A DNA stretch of 64,000 nt from Plutella xylostella (Eukaryota > Arthropoda > Insecta > Lepidoptera > Plutellidae), in assembly GCF_932276165.1 (NCBI RefSeq), contig NC_063988.1:1426001-1490000 (forward strand), in the 5' to 3' direction. Below the pieces are notes generated by a model, which saw only the letters and a program-made list of their open reading frames with translations, ran no database searches and was not told where the DNA came from. This document shows, in pieces, positions 25,601 to 34,028 of the stretch. Each line of letters opens with the position of its first letter. Position 1 is the first letter of the stretch. The position numbers and the translations under genes are program-made.

Positions 25601-28600
25601 CACCTTTGAGAATAATATGGAGCGCACTGTTTGGATTCTATTACAAAACTCGGTGTAGGGCTCGTTAGCCTTTAACTTTAGGGTCTCTAGCTCAATAGCG
25701 ATACATTCCTCGCTACGTGGGTCACCAAAATGTTGAACTAGGAGGGATTTTAATGCAGACCAAGTGTCTACATCTTCTCGCTCGGAAACTAATGCAGCCG
25801 CGTCATCAGTTAACCTACTCGTTATAGAGTGATACAGGTATAAATTTTGTGTATCGTTGCCTCTATACTTGGCTATGACGTATTCACATTTTCTTAGGAA
25901 CAGATTTAAGAGTCGTTTGTCTCCATTAAACATGGGGATCAACTTCAGCATCTCTGCTGGTATAGGCGTGAGAGTAGCCATTTTACACAATTTAAACACA
26001 CAATGAAAATACACACAATAAAAAGTTACACAAGAAAAATATACAGTAAGTAAAAGCAAGAGAAAATTGTAAAAGTTGTAAAACACACAATTGTAAAATA
26101 ATTATCAATAAAGTATTGGGAAATTACTGATTTTGAAGTAATTACCTAATTATTATGTCTACTTTGGACTTATTACAGAATAACTGATTTTGAAGTCAGA
26201 CTGTTTATAATGACCTAACTAACTTATTACAGAGTTACTGATTTTAAGCAAAACTGTGTATAGCCTATCTAACTTATTACAGAATCGCTGATTTGGAAGC
26301 GAGACTGCGTATAGCCTAACTCAAAACAGATAATCGTTATAGCGGGAGATTTTCGATCCCAGAAATAAAATTACCTGCAGCCTTTACAAATGAAAAATAC
26401 AGAAGGGAAAGGAAGGCGAAGAGTTTTACTCACCAACCAGCCACTGCCATACTCGGTGCTATCTTCTTTACACTTGACGAATTTATTTGTTCGAGGGATT
26501 GCTGTAAAGCCTATTCGCGCCGTTCTATCCACGCGGTTAGATAGAGTTTATACCCGAACCGATAATCGCGGAATTGACGTGCAAGCTATATGGAACAGCA
26601 ATCCTGTCCGCAGCGCCAGTCAAGTTTCAGTGTCAAGCGAAAGACTTTTTAAAAACTAATTTTAAAACTAAACTTAAAACTACCAGACGAGGTCTATCTG
26701 TGACGATAGTTCGATCTATTCTGCCGCTGACCAGGCGACACAAACATGGGTCGTGGGATACAATAAAAAAGGGGCTGACAAAAAAACTTACAGTCTAAAC
26801 AATCTTAAGCATTCTAAGAACAATGACGATGACGTTAGCATGAGTCATCGAATATCGGAGGGTTGTTAGTACTACAGGGTTGCATAACTATCTATCTTGT
26901 AATTGTAACAACTGTTGATACACAAAGTAGCCTAAAGATAACTCGATAAGTGGGTTGCGTCATTATTGATACTAAAGTTCTGTTGGTTGGTAGGTTTGTA
27001 TCTAATTTGCACAGCCCATTTCATGTGCAATCGGAATCAGATATGAACTATGAAGTCACGGTCTTGGTATTTTGTTAATAAGCAAACGGATAATACGTGA
27101 TTATGCGAGTTACCTGTCTACTTATTAATCTAACAGATAAGATTCATGGAAATTGATCTAGAATTTTTTTATGTACATTTAACCTCTTATAAATGTACTA
27201 TGTACTTGTACATACATACACATACATACTTACGTATATTAGTATATAGGCGTGACCAATACATAAACAGCTGTAATAACAGCAGAGGACTGTTCAATCA
27301 AATTTTTTTTTTACAACGCCCAAGACATTATGGGTGCTGAGTTAAGACCAAATATTTCATCATGTCATGTAAAAGTACACGATGAAATTAATAACACACA
27401 ACCTTGTTATCCAGCATGCGCACTTGCGAAGTGCCACTTAATATTTAGTAGGTACCTACTAGGTTATGCCACAAGCTTAGCTTCGTCATAAAAGGTTTTA
27501 AAAGGGACAAATACCTAGTAGCCAATGTTTTAGTCAGCTTACTAACTACACACCAAATTGTATATGATGGTATAGCCGTTTTACCGTGAAAGAGTAACAA
27601 ATATTCATCCAGCCATCCCTTCTTTCACGTTCACAATAGGACAGAATAGGAGATAGAATAGTCTGCCATATTCTTACACTGCTAACCGACCCTCCCTCTC
27701 CCAGCTTCGAACAGTTCTGCATCAACTTCTGCAACGAGAAGCTGCAGCAGCTGTTCATCCAGCTGACCCTGCGCCAGGAGCAGGAGGAGTACCTGCGCGA
27801 GGGCATCGCCTGGGAGCCCATTGAGTACTTCAACAACATCGTTATTTGTGACCTCATTGAGGCCAGGCATCAAGGTAATTATAAGTTGTGGCCCTTCGGG
27901 ATCATTACTACAAAGACTGCGCCAAACCGTCTTGCTCAGCAACTGCCCTGGCTCACTCATTGTGTTCAATATCGCATGGGAACGGTTTCTGTACTACAAC
28001 AACATCGTCTGTGTGACCTCATCGACGCCAGGCATCACGATACGAGTACTTATAGCTGCTCCTTTACCGCTTTTACTGTTGAGTGCCTTAAAAAAGTAGG
28101 TACACTACGCCTCAGCAACTGCCCTTGGCTTCTGTCCAGCCCATTCGTAGCTTATAGCTATCCACTGTTTATCCTGTTCACTAGCCCTGTGGGCTCGGAA
28201 GTAGCTAAACAGCATTTCCCTTTAACACTGTTTCTAATAACACGAAAACAGACATACCTATAACCTCGTTCCACCCCGCAGGTATAATCTCGATCCTCGA
28301 CGACGAGTGCCTGCGTCCCGGCGACGCGACTGACGCCAGCTTCCTGGAAAAGCTGTCGAGCCAGCTGGACGGACACCCGCACTTCAAGAGCCATCGCCGT
28401 GTGGACCCCAAGAGGCAGAAGGTCATGGGGCGCGATGTGAGTATCCTCACTGTTATTTTTCATGATGCTATCGTCACTACTCTTTGTGTTTCCTCAACCT
28501 TTAATTGTTAGCAAATTGATAATTTATAGCATCGAGGATGTAAAGCCGATTCTGGTGTTTAAACTCACCCAGAGTATACTAGTAATGGTGGAGCCCCTAA

Positions 28601-31600
28601 TCACCATAAACTGAACTAAGTAGTTTGCTACATCACACTCGCCACAATATCTCATCTGCCTTAATTTTTTGTCAACCAAGCCACTGGTAGTGCAGTAACT
28701 TGTCTAAAAGTGAGGCCCACAGAGCTACAACAGGACCATCGTCATTGATCCTTAGATTTCATATAAGTACCAAAATCTTCTCACAACACTAAAAACTCTA
28801 ACCAACACCTCAACCCCCAGGAGTTCTGTCTGGCGCACTACGCCGGCGAGGTCACCTACTGCGTGAGCACGTTCCTGGAGAAGAACAACGACCTGCTGTT
28901 CCGCGACCTGCAGAACCTCATGGCCACCAGCTCCAACACCATCGTCGGGAAGTGCTTCCAGGTCAGGGTTTAACAATCACCAACAGAGTGATGCTAAAGT
29001 GATGTAGTAAGCCTAGTGCTTTGTCATAGAATGCTTACTATAACGCTTTAGCGACATCCTGTATATGCCTAAAATGATCACACTATGTATCTTCATAATG
29101 CAGAGGACACCCCTCCTAAACAAAGATCTGCAATATAAGGTTGGAGAACAACTTGTATCAAGGGTCGATTAATGCCATTAACATATAAACCCAAGCAAAC
29201 TCATACCTGAAAGAAGCTATCACACCTCCTTCCCTCACCAGGTCCAAACCCAGAACAAGAAGCGTCCGGAGACGGCGATCACTCAGTTCAAGAACTCGCT
29301 CAACGACCTCATCAAGATCCTCAGCAGCAAGGAGCCCTCCTACATCCGCTGCATCAAGCCGAATCACTTCAAGATGCCCAGTGAGTTCAGTCATTCAGGG
29401 TAGAAAGCTGAACCACATGTCAAAAACGATATCAGTCCTGGAGGGTTACTCTAGTTTGCCAAAAATGTTCATCGTTTGTAAAGAAAGTAACACTCCAGCG
29501 CATTTATGTGTCCATTAGACCTCTGTAAATACTCCTGCGACAGATTATGGACACAAAAAATATCAACCGTCCGTGTCCTCCGAGGCAAATTTTTCTGGAG
29601 TCCATTACGTTTCAGGGTTTCGCAGTAGGTATAACATACCCAAAGTAGTTAATTACTAGCAATAAGCACAAAATTATTTATATCAATCTTGCTCACACTC
29701 TGCATTAGATCAGCCTCAGCTTAAACCCCACCTAAGTACCTCATAACTCCTCTCATCGCAACTCTCTCCAACAGTGCAATTCGACGACAAGCTCATCTCC
29801 CACCAAGTGAAGTACCTCGGTCTGATGGAGAACCTGCGGGTTCGCCGCGCCGGGTTCGCGTACCGACGCACGTATGAGGCCTTCCTCGAGCGGTACAAGT
29901 GTCTGTGCGCGGACACGTGGCCTAACTACCAGGGGAGTGCGAGGGATGGGGTGCAGAAACTGGTGGATGAGCTGAAGTATGAGAAGGAAGAGTACAGGAT
30001 GGGCAAGTAAGTTGGAAATAGGTAATTTAAAAAGCTTTTGATCCATTGAAAAGATTGGATATTTAAAGCACGCATCAATATACTACCGGCGTATAGGCAG
30101 GCAGTCAGCCACTGATGCTATTCTTTCACTCTTTCAGTGTATCAAACCCTAGCTTTAGACGCGCTCTTGTGTCTCGTGTTTTTCACCGATTATATTTTGT
30201 TCAATCAATCAAAAGCAGAATAGAAGAGGTTATTATTGTCCTGCACTTTCCAACTTTTAACACCATCTAAACCCACCATTCCAGCACAAAGATCTTCGTG
30301 CGCTTCCCCAAAACGCTCTTCGAGACGGAAGACGCTTTCCAAGAGAAGAAGAACTACGTGGCCACCATCATCCAGGCGAGGTGGCGCGGCTACCGGCAGC
30401 GCAAGCAGTACCTGAAGATGAGGCATGCGGCCATTGTTATACAGAAGTGGGTGAGGCGGTTCCTGGCACAGAAGCTGAAGGAAAGGAGGAAGAAGGCTGC
30501 GGAAGTCATCAGGGCGTTTATTAAAGGTTCGTTTTGTTGATGGATTTTTGTGCCGTTTTTTATTTATATTCAAAGTTATAATGTAGGTAATTCGAGTCTA
30601 ATAGAATCTAAGTACAATCTACGATGCCTTAAGTTATTATGGGTGTTATTTTGTAGCTCTTTTATTTTCGCTATAATGGAGTAAAGTTCCTTGGTGTGAC
30701 GGGTACATTCACCTTCAAGCAGGAAGGTCACTGTAAGATAACATTAGGCTCATATATATTATTTTGACCCAAATTTTAACTACTTTGGAAGCAACCTTAC
30801 ATTTAAACACTCTCCAATTCCACCTTGTCTCCCACCAGGTTTCATCACCCGCAACGGCCCCGAAACCCCCGAGAACCGGCGTTTCCTCGGCATCGCCAAG
30901 GTGCACTGGCTCAAGCGTCTCTCCAAGCAACTGCCCACTAAGGTCCTGGACCTGACCTGGCCGGTGTGCCCCGCGACCTGCCAGGAGGCTTCCAAGGAGT
31001 TGCAGCGGCTGCACCGAGCGCACTTGGCCAGGAAGTACAGGCAGGCTCTGTCGGCTGATGACAAGAAGCAGTTTGGGCTGAAGGTCCTGGCTGAGAGTAT
31101 TTTCCAGGGTGAGTTGTTTATGAATAAGTATACCCAATCCAAGTTATTGATACTTATGCTTTAGTTAGATCAGAGAGACGTGGTAACGGATTACATCCGG
31201 ATAAGGCCGTGAGTTCAAATGCGATGTTTCGCTTGCGAGTCACTTCTGGCTTTCTGACTAGCCCTTCGGGAATTACTGTCCTGAGCATATGTATACCACT
31301 TATGGTAGACCTTGACCACTCACTGATATTTAAACTTCCATTCTGTGTAGGTAGTTATACTTACAGGAAATTAAAGCTCCTACATTAAAATAGTGCATCA
31401 AATCTGAACACCCCCCGCGGGTTCGAATCCCGCCCAGGGCAAACATCTGTGTGTACCTATTTGTGTTGGCCTTGTGTCTGGTTATCAGCTGTCCGATACC
31501 CAGACACAGACTCTGCCTAGTTTGGGGTCGGAAGGCCGTGTATGAGATATCCCCCACATATTTATTTATGTTTATTCCCTCAGGCAAGAAGAAATCCTAC

Positions 31601-34028
31601 CGCTCGAGCATCCCGGAGCGGTTCCGCGACGACCGGCTGTCGGACGAGCACCAGACGCTGCGCAACTCCTTCATGGCCTCGCCCTCCTGGCCCACCGGCG
31701 AACAACTCATTGTGAGTATCTGAAGTAGAATGCCTAAAATTACCTATAAAACATTTCTGTAATACGGACTATCGAACCACGAAACTTGATCCGGTCCCAA
31801 GTATCCCAGCGATCGGATTGCACTGTCCAAGAAATTTTTCACAAAAAATCCCTTGAGTTAAGCTATTATTCTATTGATCGGATCACCTTGGATCGTCTGG
31901 TGTGGGGGATGGACCAGGCGAATGGTGTTGCTCAGTTTTAATCCATCGACGCCTCATCCTGCTCAATGGACCTAAAAGTGTCTTATGCGCAAAAACATTA
32001 TATATCACGTTGATCAAAGCGTAAGCGTCAGCTTTCGGCTGGAAACGAATTTTACTAACAAAGAATGTCAACGTTTTCCTTCAAGTAGCAATCGCTAACT
32101 ATCCCTCCTCAATTCCTCCTCTACAGTACTCCTCAGAAGCCATCAAGTACGACCGGCGCGGCTACAAGCCCCGCGAGCGCGCCCTCGTGGCCTCAGACAA
32201 GGCCCTCTATGTCCTCGACGCCACTGGCAGGAAGACCTACAAGCTGAAGCATCGCCTGCCGCTTGAGAAGCTCAGGGTCGTGGTGACGAATGAGTCCGAT
32301 AGTCTGATACTGGTGAAGATACCGCCGGAGTTGAAGAAGGATAAGGTAGGTGGATAGTTATGGGGTTATTTCTTAATAAAGTGAATAAAAAGTCTAAAAA
32401 AGGTCTCACTTAACACAAGTGGCAACAGCGTTAAAAAAATGCTGTGATGATTGGATAATTCGTTGGCGTACCTATGTGGGCCTTGGTCTCCTATTTACGC
32501 CGTAGGTCGCGTCCAGCGTCACGCCGTAGGCCGCGTCACGATGCTCACTATAGAAATGTACTGATGCGGTCTCCCTCACACGCCGACGTTGGCGCGTAGA
32601 CGTAGTGAGAATCGTGACGCGGCCTACGGCGGTGACACTTGACGCGACCTACGGAGTAAATAGGAGACCCGGGCCTATCGTTTCTGAAGGAGCATACTTT
32701 GAAGGTGATAAAATAAATTTCAATTAATTACAAAAAAAATGTGTTTTATTGGTCCAGTCCCGATACTTTTTACACAGAGTAGTATATATATAGTATGTAG
32801 GGTACTGGCTGGTATGAAGACCTGGTGACAATGACATTCTCCTGCTACTTCCAGGGTGACCTGATCATCTCCGTGTCGCACCTGGTGGAGGCGCTCACCA
32901 TCGTCACGGACTACACCAAGAAGCCCTCCATCATCGAGATCGTCGACACCAGGACGTGAGTACAACTCCTCCATGCACTTGATAAATGTCAGCAGCCACC
33001 GCTCCACACTTGACTTGAGTACGAGTACGAGTGAGTCGAGTTTCTGACTTTTAAATTGTATCACGGATACGTCCGGTGCACATAGGTCCAGTTGCCCGAG
33101 CACAGGATTCGAAACCTCCGTTTACGTTGCGTATCGTCAAATGTCACTGTCAAAATGTAAGGCAAATTTGTAAGTTCCAAAAGTGGCATTTGTTTTTTCC
33201 ATGTTAGGTGGAATTTCACCAAACGCTAAACGTATTTAGTAGCCTGTCATACGTCTGTCAGTTAGTACAAAATGTATTTAAAATTTGATTTAAATACGTT
33301 TAGCGTTTGGTAAAAGCGACCCTTCGTGTAGATTCGAAAATAGTATCGAATCCTATGCTCGCGCCTCTGGAGGGTTACTCTATACTGACGAAAAACGAAC
33401 GAACAAGCGCTGTCGTGCAATCGGTACAGAGTCATGGCTCGCGCAGCAGCGCTCCGAAACTTTTTCGTCATATAGAGTAACCCCCTGGACTGTAATTACG
33501 TAACTACCACTAATCTGACAGGCGAATCCTTTCACCATCGTTGGAAACCCTTGACCAAACTGTTTTATCACCAATATGCCAACAAAATCATCATTCAACA
33601 CTTACCCATTCTCCCCCACAGCATCGCGCACGACCTGGTGAACGGCAAGCAGGGCGGCACCATCGAGGTGACGCAGGGCGCGCAGCCCGCCATCCAGCGC
33701 GCCAAGAGCGGGAACCTGCTCGTCGTGAGTACCTACCTATCATTATTATAAGTGACAGCTGTCAAATCCATACATTTTATCTGTCATTTGTTGGTTTACA
33801 AGGGAAAATGCAAGGACTTTGTAGTATGGAAAATTTAACTTTAGCAGGCATAAGTCAATCAAACGTCACAGGACTCTTGCTATATTTTACAAAATACGCA
33901 TGATTGTTTTGTTTGCGGGCATTTTGCTGGTAAGGAATGAAAGGTCCTGATTAGGATCCTTTGCCGTCCTGTTTAAATTAATACTTACTTATTTATTTTG
34001 TTTTCCTTTTCAGGTCGCTTCGCCATGA
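13494..34028 (+). CDS. Myo61F: Class I unconventional myosin heavy chain (Myo61F / myosin-1C type), 18 coding exons
   Basis: Single-headed actin motor linking membranes to actin. Coding exons: 13494-13619, 13967-14082, 15167-15237, 15599-15990, 17883-18092, 18523-18785, 27705-27874, 28282-28436, 28821-28961, 29242-29380, 29775-30006, 30285-30526, 30839-31108, 31584-31711, 32127-32345, 32855-32955, 33622-33724, 34014-34028. All have AG/GT borders and sum to 3093 nt (1030 aa plus stop), the usual length for this family. Order: short N-terminus, motor with P-loop GESGSGKT (residues 105-112), switch I NDNSSRFGK (157-165) and switch II DIYGFE (382-387), three IQ motifs (about 698-760), then a basic TH1 tail. 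There is no SH3 domain, which favours the Myo1C/Myo61F group over long-tailed class I myosins. The start ATG lies 31 nt inside an exon that has its own 3' splice site, so a non-coding first exon must lie upstream; I could not place it. Subfamily assignment rests on remembered family features, not a search. Confidence 0.95.
13748..13850 (+). other. Exon-like open segment in myosin intron 1 (unassigned)
   Basis: GC-rich, open sequence between a possible acceptor (ATCGCGCAG) and donor (CAG followed by GTAGCA). It is readable as SLKSERDGELIEKCDTTMYE and onward to DLSQ. The flanking myosin exons join in phase 0 without it, and its 103-nt length would break that frame. It could be a cassette exon of a truncated isoform, a fragment of another gene, or chance. 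Confidence 0.2.
14114..14160. repeat. Short perfect hairpin in myosin intron 2
   Basis: GACTGGGAACTTT is followed 21 nt later by its reverse complement AAAGTTCCCAGTC. It starts about 30 bp after the donor of exon 2. Probably a small MITE remnant. Confidence 0.6.
15599..15990 (+). CDS. Myo61F: Myosin exon: ATP-binding P-loop, switch I and upper motor
   Basis: The P-loop glycine codon is split between 15237 and 15599. The exon then reads GESGSGKTEAS, includes the switch I NDNSSRFGK motif and the GGHILNYLLEKSRV segment, and ends with a complete codon at donor GTAAGT. These residues bind ATP and Mg and are unbroken, so the motor should be active. Confidence 0.93.
17666..17807. mobile_element. 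MITE of 142 bp upstream of a myosin exon
   Basis: Inverted ends GGCCCTGTTTCAC ... GTGAAACAGGGCC extend imperfectly to about 27 bp and are flanked by TA. It ends 75 bp before the exon at 17883. Confidence 0.75.
18523..18785 (+). CDS. Myo61F: Myosin exon: DALAK and switch II region
   Basis: Contains ARDALAKAIYDRLF and ends in switch II, ILDIYGFEVFPKN. The serine codon is split with 27705. The intron that follows is 8.9 kb, and 7.8 kb of it is the antisense errantivirus. Confidence 0.93.
19077..19348 (-). repeat. Errantivirus 3' LTR
   Basis: 272 bp. The env reading frame ends inside it (stop at 19294), a known trait of this group. The purine tract lies immediately right of 19348. Confidence 0.95.
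19294..21003 (-). CDS. env: Errantivirus envelope protein (baculovirus F-like fusion protein)
   Basis: 569 codons from the ATG at 21003, uninterrupted. A furin-type site RFKR (98-101) is followed by a glycine-rich fusion-peptide-like segment beginning GIINPLGS, the family hallmark shared with baculovirus F proteins. A membrane anchor spans about residues 504-528 with a short cytoplasmic tail. Hydrophobic sequence continues in frame upstream of the ATG (WCLLTF) to a candidate 3' splice site CCTCCGCAG (AG at 21023-21024), which suggests env is made from a spliced RNA and that the signal peptide starts in this region. The stop is in the LTR. Confidence 0.9.
   Translation of the reverse strand: MVPNLALHLQSLEGNPGILPVKKGIAHIKIDKWLIIKTLDLEIIVNDLNFNIRKYNEFNNLISNNMTYSHEFYSIKKQSEYLQKLTIQKFQQLIPSLRFKRGIINPLGSLIKVITGNLDHSDALLYDSLISNIKDKQVLTSKKITVVTQMLDSLINSSQTLQENSFILNTRLKRVEKMLIEISKNENCFHSTYILGMFNLFISNFRTVYLKLSEIETALSFTRVSILHPSIVQPYELLEHLYEISKSENLMYDVTESNIIKFEEIIEVKSYVKSKQITFIMEIPLTEITAYSYYKLYSLPMYSIPKNQTHIIIPKYPFLLAKSTKYLPLHKPCRPLTAGDHFLCTEEDAVMYPETTCIEQLMKFEENPSQCQQHKVHIENSRVQQLSHNEWILYTNKKTRLIEECSNSNRDDRYLQGTYKLTLLGNCTVILDNLRIHRHRVYQESATSEPTPAISLPEFRSSNLSGAPALNMKEVDFDDLKYMSYTLKQSAFSESVVRPDYSLGTVILYGSILCVLVLIIICLMSLYFRVWRNHLNTPKTSDSDNFALKEGGVMQPCSTNNPPIFDDSC
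20966..23956 (-). CDS. pol: Errantivirus reverse transcriptase, RNase H and integrase
   Basis: The listed first codon is TTG; the frame is open further upstream to about 24.0 kb, so this is not a true start. RT contains the catalytic YLDD (residues 177-180), RNase H contains TTDASNVALGG and YTDHRPL, and integrase has an HHCC finger and DDE residues in FIDLF, SDPGSEF and GLIERFHS. The last 13 codons overlap env. The region is undamaged apart from its disconnection from protease. Confidence 0.93.
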   Translation of the reverse strand: MPLTFTSQVKHQIRTKNEDPIYVKPYRLAPAQTEEINRQVQKLLKDDVIRESHSPWCAPVHLVPKRSDASGEIKYRMVIDYRRLNDLTTDDKYPLPNITDLFDKLGKSTYFSTIDLASGYHQIELEESDKQKTAFSTQHGHFEFQRMPFGLKTAPATFQRAMDSVLRGLQGIHCLVYLDDIIVYSSSLGEHIRKLRAVFDRLRQTNLKVQLDKTEFLRKEVLYLGHKITKDGLKPNEDKIKAVMDFPIPKTTTEIKSFLGLVGYYRKFIKDFAKITQPLTNCLKKRNKISIDTDYINAFNKCKELLCNAPLLQYPDPSKPYILTTDASNVALGGVLSQGPIGSDKPIAYASRTLSDTESRYSTIERELLAIIWAIKHFRPYLYGQKFFIYTDHRPLAWLNSMKDPSSKLTRWRLSLQDYNFEIIYKNGKQNTNADALSRIKINATDSDDDISMKVNVDQKEQKLQKHIDSLTKEITKLTRKKSSSTLSISDSERTHTISPISEVISISSGDKEPTQFVPSVSSSADTIHSAVDMETTGIPILHEAIDTKPNQLLIFTWFRDTCQVKDLSRNKQKVLEVHLPLDNEQLIKDFLKKYIKLKTKYFIYFENQEHRRLFTNIIIQLFRQDMVQFYECTERVIYVEDEDEQKQIIIKHHEGKTVHRGIKETIARIRRNYYWQNLQETVTAVLNACEVCKKMKYDRKPIKPMLQLTQTQDAPFQELFIDLFTIDGKYYLTIIDAFSKLAQAIEITNRSTPEVLRALIKYFSFYGIPKKISSDPGSEFNNELMRELMTLYKIQLHIGTPHNPNSMGLIERFHSTIIEIYRLAKYEQKCTDASTVMTYCIMAYNHTIHSATGLTPFEVVFGHTDTGIAFDINFQHKYMQQLIKDHAKRTQYLYKHLSQKLMDNKETVRQKKGGETNINLPEGKVIFSKVVNTRQSKDKPIYQKAKVTGKTTRNVVPIKVGQRNTKAPIKNIKRPPQVVSADIHGPQPGPSSAIT
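23979..24734 (-). CDS. pol: Errantivirus protease region of pol
   Basis: 251-codon frame with the aspartic protease active site DTGSTRS near residue 27 and a second conserved segment, YDGLIGSDLL. It is in the -1 frame to gag. It ends at a stop at 23979-23981, out of frame with the RT region; in related elements protease and RT are one continuous ORF. Confidence 0.85.
   Translation of the reverse strand: MIQLNCDPNLKLPHIYIPEIDSVFMIDTGSTRSFISPDKANEYYSAYKYVEPFKVVSTHATSQHSEVISIPLMPTFCSNQEHKFYIYNVDSRYDGLIGSDLLKELEASVDMKDQILHTRFTSVPIIYNPAPYNIKLHARSEQRVKLPTDQYSGHAILNFKEFCPGVRMPTAIVQCNNGYATTIIQNLTDKDITIEITRPFLTSAFIEDTLCDVNYTTQQDIEIDKILEQNLYNKLRLDHMTDPYSKPLYSI
24731..26086 (-). CDS. gag: Errantivirus Gag polyprotein
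   Basis: The likely start is the ATG at 25981 (MATLTPIPAEML, about 416 aa). The frame is open upstream to 26086, but that part encodes a Phe/Cys/Tyr-rich stretch that is probably untranslated leader. The N-terminal half is capsid-like; the C-terminal half is low in complexity with repeated FG, KPQFG and NRPQ motifs. There are no CCHC zinc knuckles, as usual in errantiviruses. The stop overlaps the start of the protease frame (ATGA), and pol lies in the -1 frame, so -1 frameshifting is expected. Confidence 0.88.
   Translation of the reverse strand: MFYNFYNFLLLLLTVYFSCVTFYCVYFHCVFKLCKMATLTPIPAEMLKLIPMFNGDKRLLNLFLRKCEYVIAKYRGNDTQNLYLYHSITSRLTDDAAALVSEREDVDTWSALKSLLVQHFGDPRSEECIAIELETLKLKANEPYTEFCNRIQTVRSILFSKVNELTDENTKRSKIAIYNNTALNVFLYSLPENMVRIVRLKGPDTLENALSIVLEEVNFHDQYNMRNKLLNNHHNLTSKSSQPITQPQNSSKFGTSAPGFVHNSFKPPFNNYQTPNFKFGIPNQNRMMHPQSNNVGYKPNFGYRPNLPQQTGYRPQFGVKPQFGIPNQNSFKPQQFGNRPQTNQQFGYKPNFNIPKNYTDVSMRTASAIKPAQQQTGGFRLNEVHMTDDPSPQGEQYEHVSDNQHEFQESYDYDYSMTNEYIQTDQHLNENASTDEPVENFHIIASDPIQK
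26120..26325 (-). repeat. Tandem repeats in the errantivirus leader
   Basis: On the + strand, 'cttattacaga' followed by 'ctgatt' recurs at 26169, 26223 and 26273 (spacing 54 and 50 bp), with a decayed fourth unit just left. It lies between the primer-binding site and gag, the same position as the Su(Hw) insulator repeats of Drosophila gypsy. The motif itself is different. Confidence 0.7.
26618..26889 (-). repeat. Errantivirus 5' LTR
   Basis: 272 bp, identical by eye to the other LTR. The element's transcription should start here, running leftwards. Confidence 0.95.
27705..29380 (+). CDS. Myo61F: Myosin exons: relay helix, lower 50-kDa domain and actin-binding loop region
   Basis: Four exons (27705-27874, 28282-28436, 28821-28961, 29242-29380). 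They encode SFEQFCINFCNEKLQQLF (relay helix), LDDECLRPG, the AGEVTY segment, and TQFKNSLNDL followed by SYIRCIKPN, the conserved myosin head motifs in the right order. A degraded partial copy of the end of the first exon is seen in the next intron (27971-28039). Confidence 0.92.
27971..28039 (+). pseudogene. Degraded copy of the end of myosin exon 27705-27874
   Basis: Matches 27805-27873 (IAWE..., YNNIV) but has amino-acid changes and a 1-nt deletion, so it cannot replace the exon. Confidence 0.65.
30285..30526 (+). CDS. Myo61F: Myosin exon: converter end and IQ-motif neck
   Basis: Encodes TKIFVRFPKTLFETE at the end of the motor. It is followed by light-chain or calmodulin-binding IQ motifs starting ATIIQARWRGYRQRK and AAIVIQKWVRRFLAQK, and a third, weaker one (AAEVIRAFIKGFITRNG) that continues into the exon at 30839. 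Confidence 0.93.
30839..34028 (+). CDS. Myo61F: Myosin tail exons (TH1 membrane-binding tail)
   Basis: Exons 30839-31108, 31584-31711, 32127-32345, 32855-32955, 33622-33724 and 34014-34028 encode the lysine/arginine-rich TH1 tail (for example KKKSYRSSIPERF and YKPRERALVASDKALYVLD), which in this family contains a PH-like fold that binds acidic lipids. The last exon contributes only four residues (VASP) before the stop at 34026-34028. Confidence 0.9.
31410..31575 (+). mobile_element. tRNA-derived SINE, 5'-truncated, abutting a myosin splice acceptor
   Basis: Starts within the B box (GGGTTCGAATCCCGC). Its body matches the 61-kb SINE reversed (ATCAGCTGTCCGATACCC and TTTGGGGTCGG). Its tail ends only about 10 bp before the acceptor of exon 31584. 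Confidence 0.75.
32479..32675. mobile_element. Harbinger-like MITE, uninterrupted copy
   Basis: Same family as 6166-6507, 197 bp, in the myosin intron between exons 32127-32345 and 32855-32955. A clean target duplication is not obvious here. Confidence 0.75.
33218..33311. mobile_element. Small palindromic MITE
   Basis: A perfect 21-bp inverted repeat (33218-33238 and 33291-33311, starting ACCAAACGCTAAACG) in the myosin intron before exon 33622. Confidence 0.65.
33366..33487. mobile_element. Small MITE with imperfect 30-bp inverted ends
   Basis: Left end GGAGGGTTACTCTATACTGA pairs with the right end, which reads TATATAGAGTAACCCCC-like on the top strand. No coding content. It sits about 50 bp after the preceding MITE. 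Confidence 0.55.

Larger units (their letters stand above)
19077..26889 (-). mobile_element. TED/17.6-like errantivirus (LTR retrotransposon with env), 7.8 kb
   Basis: Complete element in antisense orientation in a myosin intron. LTRs of 272 bp at each end (19077-19348 and 26618-26889) look identical base for base. They start AGT and end ACT, and are flanked by the 4-bp duplication ATCT (19073-19076, 26890-26893). Next to the 5' LTR (right end) is TGGCGC..., a tRNA-primer site of the kind used by the 17.6/297/TED group, probably tRNA-Ser. A purine tract AAGGAGGGAGG precedes the 3' LTR. Gene order is gag, protease, RT/RNase H/integrase, env. Identical LTRs mean recent insertion. Pol carries a frame break near 24.0 kb, so this copy is probably defective unless the break is a sequencing error. 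Confidence 0.95.

Noticed and set aside
20993..25658. Plus-strand open frames within the errantivirus
   Set aside because: They lie opposite gag, pol and env and encode Phe/Val-rich shadow peptides.
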